64,000 bases of DNA from contig NZ_BQKV01000041.1 of NCBI RefSeq assembly GCF_022180365.1, positions 1 to 64,000 of the forward strand, read 5' to 3'. Made by a program: the position numbers and the translations under genes. The stretch is from Faecalibacterium gallinarum (GTDB lineage: Bacteria > Bacillota > Clostridia > Oscillospirales > Ruminococcaceae). This document shows, piece by piece, positions 8,224 through 16,485 of the stretch (positions are counted from its first letter, which is position 1; the number at the start of each line of letters is the position of its first letter). The notes below the pieces were generated by a model, which did not search any database, had not been told where the DNA came from, and was given only the letters and a program-made list of their open reading frames with translations.

Positions 8224-8925
8224 TCACTCCTCCCAGCGGTAGCCGTAGCCCCAGACCGTCAGGATGTGGGCGGGGTGGGAGGGCTCGTCCTCCACCTTCA
8301 TCCGCAGACGGCGGATGTTGACATCCACAATTTTGACGTCGCCGAAATAATTCTCGCCCCAAACCCCTTTCAGGATCTTTTCCCGCACCAGGGCGGTGCC
8401 CGGGTTGCGGAAGAACAGCTCCATGATCTGGAATTCCACCTGGGTCAGCTCGATGGGCTGGCCCCGCTTGAGCAGCACCCGGCGGTTCTGGTCCAGCACA
8501 AATTCGCCGCTCACCAGGACGGTGGGGTTCTCTTCCGGTTCCTGGGCCGGGGCGGTGCGTCCCACCCGACGGCAGAGTGCCCCCACCCGGGCCAGCAGCT
8601 CGCTGACGCTGAACGGCTTGGTCATATAATCGTCCGCCCCGATGGAAAGGCCCCGGATCTTGTCCTGTTCCTGGCCCTTGGCGCTCAGGATGATGATGCC
8701 GATCTGCTGGTCGGTGCGGCGGATGGTCTCGCAGAGGGAAAATCCGTTCATCCCGGGCAGCATCACATCCAGAATCGCCGCGCTGCAGCCGGGCTGCTGT
8801 TCCAGCAGCGCCAGGGCCTCTTCGGCGCTGGCGGCTTCCAGGGCTTCCATCCCGGCCATCCGCAGGTTAAGGGCAATCATCTCCCGGATGCTGGCCTCGT
8901 CTTCCACGATGAGCACTTTCACCAT
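8224..8925 (-). CDS. OmpR/PhoB-family response regulator
   Basis: A 233-residue DNA-binding response regulator. The receiver domain has the acidic pocket VEDE near the N-terminus and the phosphorylated Asp53 in ILDVMLPGMNG. A winged-helix OmpR domain ends in DVNIRRLRMKVE and ILTVWGYGYRWEE. I took the ATG at 8925, behind a GGAGGAAA site, rather than the longer frame starting at 8997, which would run into the lipoprotein gene. It lies between the lipoprotein and the kinase in one operon. Confidence 0.92.
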   Translation of the reverse strand: MVKVLIVEDEASIREMIALNLRMAGMEALEAASAEEALALLEQQPGCSAAILDVMLPGMNGFSLCETIRRTDQQIGIIILSAKGQEQDKIRGLSIGADDYMTKPFSVSELLARVGALCRRVGRTAPAQEPEENPTVLVSGEFVLDQNRRVLLKRGQPIELTQVEFQIMELFFRNPGTALVREKILKGVWGENYFGDVKIVDVNIRRLRMKVEDEPSHPAHILTVWGYGYRWEE

Positions 8926-8950
8926 AGGGGTTTCCTCCGTTTTCCGCGTT

Positions 8951-10249
8951 TTACAGGATATACAGGGACCGCGACAGCCGGTAGAGCGGGTCTTCAATCA
9001 CCGCATCCGGCTCCAGCCGGGCCTGGATCTGGCGGGAGGCAATGACCCCCAGCCGGGTCCAGCCGACGGAGGACTCCGCCGTCCCGGCGATCCGTACCGT
9101 CATATACAGCTGCTCACCGTCCAGGCTCCGCAGTTCCACAGCATTTTCGTATTCGGTGCTGTCGGTCAGCAGAAGGTTGCCCTCCCACTCCATCGGCAGC
9201 TCCAGGTAATAGCCCATCTCCTCATCCAAAAGGCCAAAGCTCTTTTGGGGCTGGGGGCTGGTGTAATCCATCCAGACGATAAAATCCATCCGGCGGCCCT
9301 GGCTCATATTCAGCAGGCCCGCTTCCTCCGGCTGGGTGGGGATCTCGACCACCCCATCCCCGTCCAGGTCCTGGCTGATCAGGGTGGAGACGTTGCGGAA
9401 CGAGGCCTCATACAGCTCATTGGTGCCAATCTGCTGGGCCGGTTCCATCTGCTGGGTTTCCTCGTTGAACCGCAACAACACCGAGGCCAGATTGGTGCCC
9501 GAGACGCCGGTCCAGCCGTCCAGCACCAGATACTGGCCGCCGTCGGCCCCCACTCCCGCCGCCAGAGAGGCACAGCCCACAAACCGGTCGGGGAAAAGCC
9601 CCATCACCGCCACCTGACGGAAGCCTCCCTCCCGGTCGGAGGTCAACAGCTCGATCTGGACGCCCCCTTCTTCACTGGTGCCCATCAGAATCAAATCTTC
9701 GCAGCTTTTGCTGGTGATCTGCTCGATGAGGTACTGCTCACAGGGCTGTTCCAGAATGGAGAGGATCTGTCCGTCCGCATAGGAATAGACCGCCAGGTAA
9801 TACTCCTCCGGGGAGGCTGCATACCCCAGCACAATCTGGTCGGCGCCGCCCTCCTGCAAGTGGGCGAACCGGACGCTGTCCACCGACTCGGTCAGCCCCT
9901 CGATGGCGTCCTTCACCTTCCATTTTCCCTCGGTGTCCCGCTGGAGCAGGGCCAGGCAGACATTGGGGGTACCGCTGGTGGTGTAAAGAACCGCCGCGTC
10001 CTGGACCCCATCGCCGTCGTAGTCGCTCATGAGAAAGGGGGAAACCAGTTCCCCGCTGAGAGGATATTTGAGCTGGGCGCTCTCCCCCAGCCACTCATTC
10101 AGGGCCGACTGGATCATGCCGTAATCGCCCGCCAGCTGAGGCGCCCGGAGCAGTTCCTCCATCGAGGCGCGGCTGCCCAGGAACCCATTGCATCCTGCCA
10201 GCATGAGACAGGCCAAAAGCCCCGCCAGAATTCTTGCACGCCGCTTCAT
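8951..10249 (-). CDS. Lipoprotein with FG-GAP-like calcium loops
   Basis: A 432-residue exported lipoprotein with basic start MKRRAR, a hydrophobic stretch and the lipobox LAGC (Cys20). The mature part has repeated segments, two with the loops DYDGDGVQDAAVL and DLDGDGVVEIP. These resemble FG-GAP/EF-hand-like calcium sites of beta-propeller proteins. It is the first gene of a lipoprotein-regulator-kinase operon, 25 bp before the regulator, so it may feed the kinase sensor domain; that is inference. No enzyme motif was recognised. Confidence 0.7.
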   Translation of the reverse strand: MKRRARILAGLLACLMLAGCNGFLGSRASMEELLRAPQLAGDYGMIQSALNEWLGESAQLKYPLSGELVSPFLMSDYDGDGVQDAAVLYTTSGTPNVCLALLQRDTEGKWKVKDAIEGLTESVDSVRFAHLQEGGADQIVLGYAASPEEYYLAVYSYADGQILSILEQPCEQYLIEQITSKSCEDLILMGTSEEGGVQIELLTSDREGGFRQVAVMGLFPDRFVGCASLAAGVGADGGQYLVLDGWTGVSGTNLASVLLRFNEETQQMEPAQQIGTNELYEASFRNVSTLISQDLDGDGVVEIPTQPEEAGLLNMSQGRRMDFIVWMDYTSPQPQKSFGLLDEEMGYYLELPMEWEGNLLLTDSTEYENAVELRSLDGEQLYMTVRIAGTAESSVGWTRLGVIASRQIQARLEPDAVIEDPLYRLSRSLYIL

Positions 10250-10313
10250 CCGTCGCCCCCCTTTCTCCCCCCGGCCAGGGCAGCCCCGGCGGAAGGGTGT
10301 ATCGAACAGATAC

Positions 10314-10342
10314 AGTATATCACGCTAGGATGGCGATTCCAA
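10314..10342 (-). promoter_or_regulatory. Promoter of the lipoprotein/two-component operon
   Basis: Minus-strand -35 TTGGAA (10337-10342), 17-bp spacer, -10 TATACT (10314-10319). The -35 and spacer lie inside the last codons of the upstream ZIP gene. An inverted repeat GTATC-N5-GATAC follows the -10 and could be an operator. Confidence 0.65.
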
Positions 10343-11126
10343 GTGTCATTCCACAGACTCCCACCGCAAACCCCGCTGCAGCGTCGGCTTTCTGTCCCAG
10401 GGAAAAGCCGTTGACCAACAGCTCGGCCACGCTGACCCAGCACATCACCCCAGCAGCCAGGAGGGACATTCCCTGCAAGAGCATTTCGTTCAAAAAGGGG
10501 GCCAGCACCAGATAGGCCAGCACCGCCCCCACCGGCTCGGCCAGGCCCGAGGCGAAGGCCGCCCCGGCGCTCTTGACCCGGTTGCCGGTGGCGTACCAGA
10601 GGGGGGCGGCGGTGCTGATCCCCTCGGGCAGGTTGTGGAGGGCGATGGCCAGAGAGAGCCGCAGCCCGGCCCGAGGGTCCTGCACCCCGCTGAAGAGGGT
10701 CAGAATCCCCTCCGGCAGGTTGTGGAGCACCAGAGCCAGCCCCACCGCAATGCCGCAGTGAAGCGCCCGGCTGCGGGAAAGAGCGATGTCCCCCACCTCC
10801 GGTTCCCCGGCCAGCTGAGTCATCAGCCGGCCTTCATCGGGCAGCAGCTCCCCCATCAGGGCGGCCAGGGCCATCCCCGCCGCCAGCAGCAGCCCCACAG
10901 CGGCCCCGGCCCCAGCGGACGAAAGCCGGGTCTCAAAAAAAGCAAGGCTCCCCGGCAAAAGATCCCCCAGACTCACCGAGAGCATTACCCCCGCCGCAAA
11001 ACCCAGGCTGCGGGCCAGCATCCGGCCGGTGGGCACAAACCAGAGCACCGTCAGCCCGCCCAGCCCGGTGGACAGCCCCGCCAATATGGTCATACAGAGC
11101 GCTGCCAGAAACGGATTTTGTTCCAT
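10320..11126 (-). CDS. ZIP-family divalent metal transporter (ZupT-like)
   Basis: A 268-residue inner-membrane protein with about eight transmembrane helices. The two metal-pathway motifs of ZIP transporters are visible as LHNLPEGI and ALHNLPEGI, each holding the His and Glu that bind Zn2+, Fe2+ or Mn2+. The ATG at 11126 follows an AAGGGGGAAA site and gives a family-like N-terminus; the frame is open further upstream without a good site. Substrate preference cannot be told from the sequence. Confidence 0.85.
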   Translation of the reverse strand: MEQNPFLAALCMTILAGLSTGLGGLTVLWFVPTGRMLARSLGFAAGVMLSVSLGDLLPGSLAFFETRLSSAGAGAAVGLLLAAGMALAALMGELLPDEGRLMTQLAGEPEVGDIALSRSRALHCGIAVGLALVLHNLPEGILTLFSGVQDPRAGLRLSLAIALHNLPEGISTAAPLWYATGNRVKSAGAAFASGLAEPVGAVLAYLVLAPFLNEMLLQGMSLLAAGVMCWVSVAELLVNGFSLGQKADAAAGFAVGVCGMTLGIAILA

Positions 11127-11224
11127 TCGATTTTCCCCCTTGCTGGTTTTTTCAAACAAAGGGCTTTGCAGCCCTTCTCTTAGGGTATCTATGCAGGGGG
11201 GCGGTCTTTTTTGCCTGAAAAACA

Positions 11225-11260
11225 CAAAAAGCCCCTCCCCCATCGCTGGGGGAAGGGCTT
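11225..11260 (-). terminator. Terminator of the alpha operon after rplQ
   Basis: A GC-rich stem (AAGCCC...GGGCTT outside, CCCCC/GGGGG inside) about 40 bp after rplQ. On the minus strand it is followed by TTTTTGTG and then more T-rich sequence. Confidence 0.8.
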
Positions 11261-11302
11261 CGGTTCAAGAATTTATTGGCAGCGGTTCGGCCCTGTTAAG
11301 GC

Positions 11303-11644
11303 TTAGACCAGCTCCAGGATCGCCATCTCGGCAGCGTCGCCGCGGCGAACGCCAATCTTGATGATGCGGGTGTAGCCGCCGTTGCGGTCAGCGTACTTGG
11401 GGCTGATCTCGTCAAACAGCTTCTTGGCCACATCCTCCTTGGTAACGTAGCTGTAAACCTGACGCTTGGTGTGCAGGTCGCTGCTCTTACCCAGGGTAAT
11501 CATCTTCTCGGCCATGGAACGAACGTCCTTGGCACGGGTAACGGTGGTTTCGATCTTGCCATTCTCTAACAGGTAGGTAACCATAGCGCGCATCATTGCC
11601 TTGCGGCTGTCGCTGGTTCTACCGAGCTTTCTGGTACCGGGCAT
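11303..11644 (-). CDS. rplQ: 50S ribosomal protein L17
   Basis: L17 lies near the exit of the polypeptide tunnel of the large subunit. The 113 residues show the family start [21 protein letters not shown] and the typical basic middle part. It is the last gene of the infA-rpmJ-rpsM-rpsK-rpsD-rpoA-rplQ unit, 27 bp after rpoA and before a strong terminator. Length matches the usual short Firmicute form. Confidence 0.97.
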   Translation of the reverse strand: MPGTRKLGRTSDSRKAMMRAMVTYLLENGKIETTVTRAKDVRSMAEKMITLGKSSDLHTKRQVYSYVTKEDVAKKLFDEISPKYADRNGGYTRIIKIGVRRGDAAEMAILELV

Positions 11645-11671
11645 CCCGTTTCACTCCTTAAAATATTTTAA

Positions 11672-12628
11672 TTAGTCATCGTCTGTGTTCAGCTTGAAGC
11701 CCAGGGAGTCCAGCTTTGCCATGACTTCCTCAAGGCTCTTGCGGCCGAGGTTGCGAACCTTCATCATTTCGTCCTCGCTCTTGCTGACCAGGTCCTCAAC
11801 CGTGTTGATGCCTGCGCGCTTCAGGCAGTTGAAGGAACGAACGCTCAGGTCCAGCTCTTCGATGGTCATCTCGAGAGCCTTCTCCTTGTCGTCGTTGGTC
11901 TTCTCCACCATGATTTCGGCGCCGGCGGCCTCATCCGACAGGTTGACAAAGAGGTTCAGGTGCTCGGTCAGGACGCGGGCGGCCAGACTGACGGCCTCCT
12001 GCGCGTTGATCGTACCATCCGTCCAGACCTCGATGGTCAGCTTGTCGTAGTCGGTGATCTGCCCAACGCGGGTGTTGTCCACGCTGTAGTTCACCTTCAG
12101 CACGGGGGTATAAATACTATCAACGGGGAGAGTGTTGATATCGTTCTTCTCGATGATAGCCTGTTTGTTGCGCTCCGCGGGCACATAGCCGCGGCCCTTG
12201 TCGAAGGTCAGCTCCATGACGAGCCGGGCGCCCTCGCCCAAGGTGGCGATGTGCCATTCGGGATTCAGGATCTCGATCTCATCGCCCTGATTGATGTTGT
12301 CGGCGGTGACCTCACAGGGGCCCACTGCCTCAACACGCACTGTTTTAGGCCCGTCAGAGTAGAGCTTTGCAGCAACACCCTTCAGGTTCAGGACAATTTC
12401 GGTAACGTCTTCCTTGACGCCCTCAATGGTGGAGAACTCGTGGACCACGCCGTCGATCTTGACGCTGGTCACGGCGACACCAGGCAGAGACGAAAGAAGT
12501 ACACGACGCAGGCTGTTGCCCAGTGTGATGCCAAAGCCCCGCTCCAGCGGCTCTGCCACGAATTTGCCGTAGCGGCCATCCGGCGAAAGGCTTGCCGTTT
12601 CGATTTTGGGACGTTCAATCTCCATCAT
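11672..12628 (-). CDS. rpoA: DNA-directed RNA polymerase subunit alpha
   Basis: The 318-residue alpha subunit: the N-terminal domain (dimerisation, with [15 protein letters not shown]) and the C-terminal domain ([23 protein letters not shown]) joined by an acidic linker. The latter contacts UP elements and activators. I started at the first of two adjacent ATGs (12628), which has an AAGGAGG site 8 nt upstream. The open frame continues to 12670 but without a ribosome site. It lies between rpsD and rplQ, the normal place. Confidence 0.97.
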   Translation of the reverse strand: MMEIERPKIETASLSPDGRYGKFVAEPLERGFGITLGNSLRRVLLSSLPGVAVTSVKIDGVVHEFSTIEGVKEDVTEIVLNLKGVAAKLYSDGPKTVRVEAVGPCEVTADNINQGDEIEILNPEWHIATLGEGARLVMELTFDKGRGYVPAERNKQAIIEKNDINTLPVDSIYTPVLKVNYSVDNTRVGQITDYDKLTIEVWTDGTINAQEAVSLAARVLTEHLNLFVNLSDEAAGAEIMVEKTNDDKEKALEMTIEELDLSVRSFNCLKRAGINTVEDLVSKSEDEMMKVRNLGRKSLEEVMAKLDSLGFKLNTDDD

Positions 12629-12744
12629 ATCTATGCCCTCCTTGTACAACCGATGTCTCCATCGGCCCATTTATGAAATTCTTTCAGAAAAGAACGTGAG
12701 TTGGCAGGCGCCCATGCGGGGAGCCTGTCCCCCCAAAAATGGTT

Positions 12745-13347
12745 TTACTTGGAGTACAGCTCGACGATGAGGTGCTCTGCGACTTCGTAGTCGATGTCGC
12801 TGCGCTCGGGCAGACGAGTGACGGTGCCCTTCAGGGTGCCGGCCTCGCGCTCCAGCCATGCGGGCAGAGCAACGACAGGGGCCTCGGGGCCAACCAGCTT
12901 AGCAAACTTAGCGGAAGAGCGGCTGCTCTCGCGCACTTCGATCACATCGCCGGCCTTGATCTGGTAAGAGGGGATGTTGACCTTCTTGCCATTGACGGTG
13001 AAGTGAGCGTGGGAGACCAGCTGACGGGCGTCGCGGCGGGTCTGAGCGTAGCCCAGGCGGAACACGACGTTGTCCAGACGGCACTCCATCATCTGCAGCA
13101 GGTTCTCACCGGCCTGGCCGGGACGAGAAGCTGCCTTCTCGAAGGCGTTGCGGAACTGCTTCTCCAGAACGCCGTAGATGAACTTAACCTTCTGCTTCTC
13201 CTTCAGCTGCATCGCATACTCGGACTGCTTCTTGCGCATGTTGTTGCCGGAGTTGCGGGTGGTATTCTTCTTCGCATAGCCCATGACTGCAGGAGAAATG
13301 CCCAGGGCCTTGCAACGCTTTGCGATAGGCTGCGTATTCTTTGCCAT
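12745..13347 (-). CDS. rpsD: 30S ribosomal protein S4
   Basis: S4 starts assembly of the 16S 5' domain and often represses its own operon. The 200 residues hold an N-terminal domain and an S4 RNA-binding fold with RLGYAQTRRDARQLVSHAHFTVNGKKVNIPSY. The N-terminus (MAKNTQPIAKRCKALGI) lacks the zinc-binding cysteines of the usual form, so this is the zinc-free (C-minus) type. Good GGAGG site; 20 bp after rpsK. Confidence 0.96.
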   Translation of the reverse strand: MAKNTQPIAKRCKALGISPAVMGYAKKNTTRNSGNNMRKKQSEYAMQLKEKQKVKFIYGVLEKQFRNAFEKAASRPGQAGENLLQMMECRLDNVVFRLGYAQTRRDARQLVSHAHFTVNGKKVNIPSYQIKAGDVIEVRESSRSSAKFAKLVGPEAPVVALPAWLEREAGTLKGTVTRLPERSDIDYEVAEHLIVELYSK

Positions 13348-13367
13348 AATTTAGTTTCCTCCTTCAA

Positions 13368-13775
13368 TCAGACACGGCGGCGCTTCGGGGGACGGCAGCC
13401 GTTGTGGGGGATGGGGGTCACGTCCTTAATCAGAGTGACCTCCAGGCCAGTCGCCTGAAGTGCGCGGATAGCGGACTCACGGCCAGCGCCGGGGCCCTTG
13501 ACGTAGACCTCAACGGTCTTCATGCCGTGCTCGATTGCGGTCTTGGCTGCGGTCTCGGCAGCAGACTGGGCTGCAAACGGGGTGCTCTTGCGGCTGCCAC
13601 GGAAGTTCAGGCTGCCGGAGGAGCACCAAGACACTGCGTTGCCCTGCAGGTCGGTGATGGTCACGACCGTGTTGTTGAACGTAGACTGGATATGAGCCTG
13701 ACCGGCTGCGATATTCTTACGCTCCTTCCGCTTGGTGCGGACGGCGCCTTTTTTGGCGTTATTCACATTAGCCAT
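13368..13775 (-). CDS. rpsK: 30S ribosomal protein S11
   Basis: S11 lies on the small-subunit platform near the mRNA exit. The 135 residues include [20 protein letters not shown], the glycine-rich [15 protein letters not shown] loop and the C-terminal [18 protein letters not shown] tail that are highly conserved. It follows rpsM by 14 bp behind a GGAGG site, in the standard alpha-operon order. Confidence 0.98.
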   Translation of the reverse strand: MANVNNAKKGAVRTKRKERKNIAAGQAHIQSTFNNTVVTITDLQGNAVSWCSSGSLNFRGSRKSTPFAAQSAAETAAKTAIEHGMKTVEVYVKGPGAGRESAIRALQATGLEVTLIKDVTPIPHNGCRPPKRRRV

Positions 13776-13789
13776 TTCTCAAATCCTCC

Positions 13790-14161
13790 TTACTTCTTCT
13801 TGTTGGCAACAGTGCGCTTCGGGCCCTTGCGGGTACGAGCATTGGTCTTGGTGCGCTGGCCACGGCAGGGCAGATTCTTGCGATGGCGAATGCCGCGATA
13901 GGACTGGATCTCAACCAGGCGCTTGATGTCCAGAGCAACGTTGCGGCGCAGGTCGCCCTCAACGATGATGTTAGCCTGATCGATGTAGTCACGGATCTTA
14001 GCCTCTTCCTCGAGGGTCAGGTCCTTGACGCGGGTGTCGGGGTTGATGCCAGTAGCTGCCAGGATCTTGTTGGCAGTGGTCTGACCGATACCGTAAACAT
14101 AGGTGAGACCCACCTGGATCCGCTTCTCGCGGGGCAGGTCAACGCCGGCAATACGTGCCAT
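13790..14161 (-). CDS. rpsM: 30S ribosomal protein S13
   Basis: S13 sits in the head of the small subunit and contacts P-site tRNA and the large subunit. The 123 residues begin [21 protein letters not shown] and keep the helix-hairpin-helix ([12 protein letters not shown]) and the basic [20 protein letters not shown] tail. The ATG at 14161, after GGAGGAAATTT, gives the family start; an upstream in-frame ATG at 14182 lacks such support. Confidence 0.97.
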   Translation of the reverse strand: MARIAGVDLPREKRIQVGLTYVYGIGQTTANKILAATGINPDTRVKDLTLEEEAKIRDYIDQANIIVEGDLRRNVALDIKRLVEIQSYRGIRHRKNLPCRGQRTKTNARTRKGPKRTVANKKK

Positions 14162-14243
14162 AATAAATTTCCTCCAAATCATCCCATGTCAGTGTCGGGG
14201 TCTGCGCCGGGACTCTACGCACTCGACCCCCAGGCGCCTGGAA

Positions 14244-14357
14244 TTAGCCCTGGCGCTGCTTATGCTTGGGGTTCTGGCAGATGACCATCACGCGGCCTTT
14301 GCGGCGGATGACCTTGCACTTTTCGCAGATGGGCTTCACGGAAGGTTTAACCTTCAT
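14244..14357 (-). CDS. rpmJ: 50S ribosomal protein L36
   Basis: A 37-residue protein, [20 protein letters not shown] then [17 protein letters not shown]. The C-x2-C-x12-C-x4-H arrangement is the zinc-ribbon of the zinc-binding L36 form, which binds 23S rRNA near the GTPase centre. It lies between infA and rpsM, its usual place, with an AGGAGGTTCATC site just before the ATG. Base pairing and length fit completely. Confidence 0.96.
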   Translation of the reverse strand: MKVKPSVKPICEKCKVIRRKGRVMVICQNPKHKQRQG

Positions 14358-14392
14358 GATGATGAACCTCCTTTTGATAGTTCCCCTGGCAC

Positions 14393-14644
14393 TTATTTAG
14401 AGCGCCAGGTGATGCGGCCCTTCGTCAGATCGTAGGGCGACATTTCGACTGTGACCTTGTCTCCGGGCAGGATGCGGATGAAGTTGGTCCGCAGTTTGCC
14501 GGAGATGTGCGCTAAGAGGACGTGGCCACTGGGCGTGAGCTTCCCGGTTGCCTTATCCTCGCTCAACATTTCCACCTTAAAGATGGCGTTGGGCATGGCC
14601 TCGCGCACAATGCCTTCGATTTCGATGACATCTTCTTTAGACAA
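14393..14644 (-). CDS. infA: Translation initiation factor IF-1 with an internal insertion
   Basis: IF-1 occupies the A site during initiation. The OB-fold core is clear ([49 protein letters not shown]). Between strands 2 and 3, where E. coli has only ENGHVV, there are about 11 extra residues ([11 protein letters not shown]) before SGHVLLAH. The protein is 83 residues instead of about 72. Translation must begin at TTG (14642-14644): an AAGGAGG lies 8 nt upstream and no in-frame ATG fits. A strong promoter lies about 150 bp upstream. Confidence 0.93.
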   Translation of the reverse strand: MSKEDVIEIEGIVREAMPNAIFKVEMLSEDKATGKLTPSGHVLLAHISGKLRTNFIRILPGDKVTVEMSPYDLTKGRITWRSK

Positions 14645-14797
14645 GCTAATTGCCTCCTTATTGGATCTGCTCAGTTTGCCTTGTGCGGACGGGCGGCAGT
14701 GAACGCCACATACTTTTTCTCCGCGGCACGAAATCCGCCAACAGGCAGAATGACCCTGCCTGCCGAGAAAGCATCTGGCTCCCACAGCCATTATCAG

Positions 14798-14826
14798 ATT
14801 ATACACCTTTTCTGCAAGATTTGCAA
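14798..14826 (-). promoter_or_regulatory. Promoter of the infA-to-rplQ unit
   Basis: Minus-strand -35 TTGCAA (14821-14826), exactly 17 bp, -10 TATAAT (14798-14803). It lies downstream of the map terminator and gives infA a leader of about 145 nt. It separates the alpha-operon genes from the S10/spc unit. Confidence 0.85.
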
Positions 14827-14846
14827 GAGTTTTTTCCGTCTTTCCG

Positions 14847-14882
14847 ATAAAAATTTCCGCCTTTGAGACAAAGGCGGAAATT
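14847..14882 (-). terminator. Terminator after map
   Basis: A 13-bp perfect stem (14852-14864 with 14870-14882) and a 5-nt loop. On the minus strand it runs into ATTTTTAT. It ends the adk-map part of the long ribosomal transcript. Confidence 0.8.
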
Positions 14883-14961
14883 CTCTCTGCCTTCGGGTGT
14901 TTTGCACCCTTTGGGCAAAAATGTGAAGATTTTTTTGGCGAATCCTCCGACACACACCTTA

Positions 14962-15735
14962 TTAAAGGGTGAAGTCGGGGTCCTCCCAGCCGCGGGTCAT
15001 GACCTCGGTGTGATCTTTCAGGATGGCCACCGAGTGCTCGAAGTGAGCCGCCAGACCACCGTCCCGGGTTTTGACCGTCCAGCCATCGGAGAGAGTCTTG
15101 ATCTTGTAGTCATACTGACAGATCATCGGCTCGATGGCAATGGTCATGCCGGGCACCAGCCGGGGGCCACGGCCGGGGTTGCCGTAGTTGGGCACCTCAG
15201 GGTCCTCGTGGAGCTCCTTGCCGGTGCCGTGGCCCACAAAGTCCCGCACCACCGAGAAGCCCGCTGCCTCGCAGTAGCTCTGGACCGCGTGGCCGATGTC
15301 GCCGATCCGGTTGCCTGCCACGGCCTGGGCGATGCCCAGATGCAGGGCCTCTTTGGTGACGTCCAGCAGACGCTGGGCCTCCAGGTCGATCTTGCCGCAG
15401 GCATAGGTGCAGGCGTTGTCGCCGTTGAAGCCGTCCACCTTGGCGCCGGTATCAATGCTGATGATATCGCCCGGGCGGATGACCACATCATGGGAGGGAA
15501 TGCCGTGGATGACGGTATCGTTCAGGCTGATGCAGGCCGAGCCGGGGAACCCATACAGGCCCTTGAAGTTGGGCTTGCCGCCGTGCTTGATGATAAAGTC
15601 ATAGATCAGCTTATCCAGCTCCCAGGTGGTCATGCCGGCCTCGATGTGCTCGCCGCCGTACTTGAGCGCCGCGGCACTCAGGGCGTTGGCGCGCCGCATG
15701 CCGTCCAGTTCTTTTGCGTTTTTAATTTGGATCAA
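14962..15735 (-). CDS. map: Type I methionine aminopeptidase
   Basis: Removes the N-terminal methionine from new proteins. The 257 residues carry the five metal ligands of the pita-bread fold: the two Asp ([16 protein letters not shown]), His ([12 protein letters not shown]) and two Glu (IAIEPMI and FEHSVAIL). It follows adk by 6 bp, as in most Firmicute spc operons, and ends at a strong terminator, so infA is on a separate transcript. Confidence 0.96.
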   Translation of the reverse strand: MIQIKNAKELDGMRRANALSAAALKYGGEHIEAGMTTWELDKLIYDFIIKHGGKPNFKGLYGFPGSACISLNDTVIHGIPSHDVVIRPGDIISIDTGAKVDGFNGDNACTYACGKIDLEAQRLLDVTKEALHLGIAQAVAGNRIGDIGHAVQSYCEAAGFSVVRDFVGHGTGKELHEDPEVPNYGNPGRGPRLVPGMTIAIEPMICQYDYKIKTLSDGWTVKTRDGGLAAHFEHSVAILKDHTEVMTRGWEDPDFTL

Positions 15736-15741
15736 TGTACC

Positions 15742-16374
15742 TTACGCCTCCAAAGCCTTCATGACCTCGGCCGTGGTGTCTGCGATGGACTCGCAGGGGG
15801 GGATTACCGCCAGCTTGCCCCGCTCGCGGTAGAATGCCACCAGCGGCTCGGTCTGTTCGTGATATGCCTTGAGCCGGTCCAGAACGGTGGCGGGCTCGTC
15901 GTCCTTGCGGATCACCAGCTTGCCGCCGCAGAGGTCACAAACCCCTTCGACCTTGCTCTTCTTGGACTGGATGTGGTAGCTGGCGCCGCACTTCTCGCAG
16001 ACGCGGCGGCCGCTCATCCGGTCGATGATGGTCTGATCGGCCACCGACAGCTCCAGGACCTTGTCGATCCGGATGCCCATGGCCTCGATGGCCTCGGCCT
16101 GGGCGATGGTGCGGGGCACGCCGTCCAGGATGAAACCCTTGGCGCAGTCGTCCGCCGCCAGCCGCTCTTTCAGGATGCCGATGATCACCTCATCGGGCAC
16201 CAGAGCGCCTGCGTCCATGTAGCTCTTGGCTTTCAGGCCCATCTCGGTGCCGTCCTTAACGGCGGCACGCAGGATGTTGCCGGTGCTGATGGCCGGGATG
16301 TCCAGCTTTGCGCAGAGGATCTCGGCCTGGGTGCCCTTGCCTGCACCCGGGGCGCCTAAAAGAATCAGATTCAT
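15742..16374 (-). CDS. adk: Adenylate kinase, zinc-binding form
   Basis: Interconverts ATP + AMP and 2 ADP. The 210 residues have the P-loop GAPGAGKGTQ at the N-terminus, the AMP-binding region, and a LID with CEKCGASYH followed by CDLCGGKL, a four-cysteine zinc site typical of Gram-positive enzymes. It lies between secY and map. A terminator-like hairpin precedes it (16411-16455), so adk and map may be made at a lower level than the ribosomal proteins. Confidence 0.96.
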   Translation of the reverse strand: MNLILLGAPGAGKGTQAEILCAKLDIPAISTGNILRAAVKDGTEMGLKAKSYMDAGALVPDEVIIGILKERLAADDCAKGFILDGVPRTIAQAEAIEAMGIRIDKVLELSVADQTIIDRMSGRRVCEKCGASYHIQSKKSKVEGVCDLCGGKLVIRKDDEPATVLDRLKAYHEQTEPLVAFYRERGKLAVIPPCESIADTTAEVMKALEA

Positions 16375-16410
16375 AGTGCATATCCCCTTTTCTTTTTTTA
16401 AACACGATGC

Positions 16411-16455
16411 AAAAAAGCACTGAAAAATCGAGGGACCTCTCTTTTCCAGTGCTTT
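16411..16455 (-). terminator. Terminator or attenuator between secY and adk
   Basis: A 9-bp stem AAAGCACTG/CAGTGCTTT encloses a smaller GAGG/CCTC stem. On the minus strand it ends in six T. It lies about 37 bp before adk, and I saw no convincing promoter after it. It may therefore only lower expression of adk and map. Confidence 0.6.
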
Positions 16456-16485
16456 CTCACAACAGTGCTTATTCTGTTTTAACGA

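Noticed and set aside
5739-8321. 860-codon frame opposite yqhQ and the histidine kinase
   Set aside because: Antisense shadow crossing an intergenic repeat and two clearly real genes.
11161-11174. GGGCTTTGCAGCCC hairpin before the ZIP gene
   Set aside because: A 5-bp stem with a weak tail; not enough to call a terminator or metal-sensing element.
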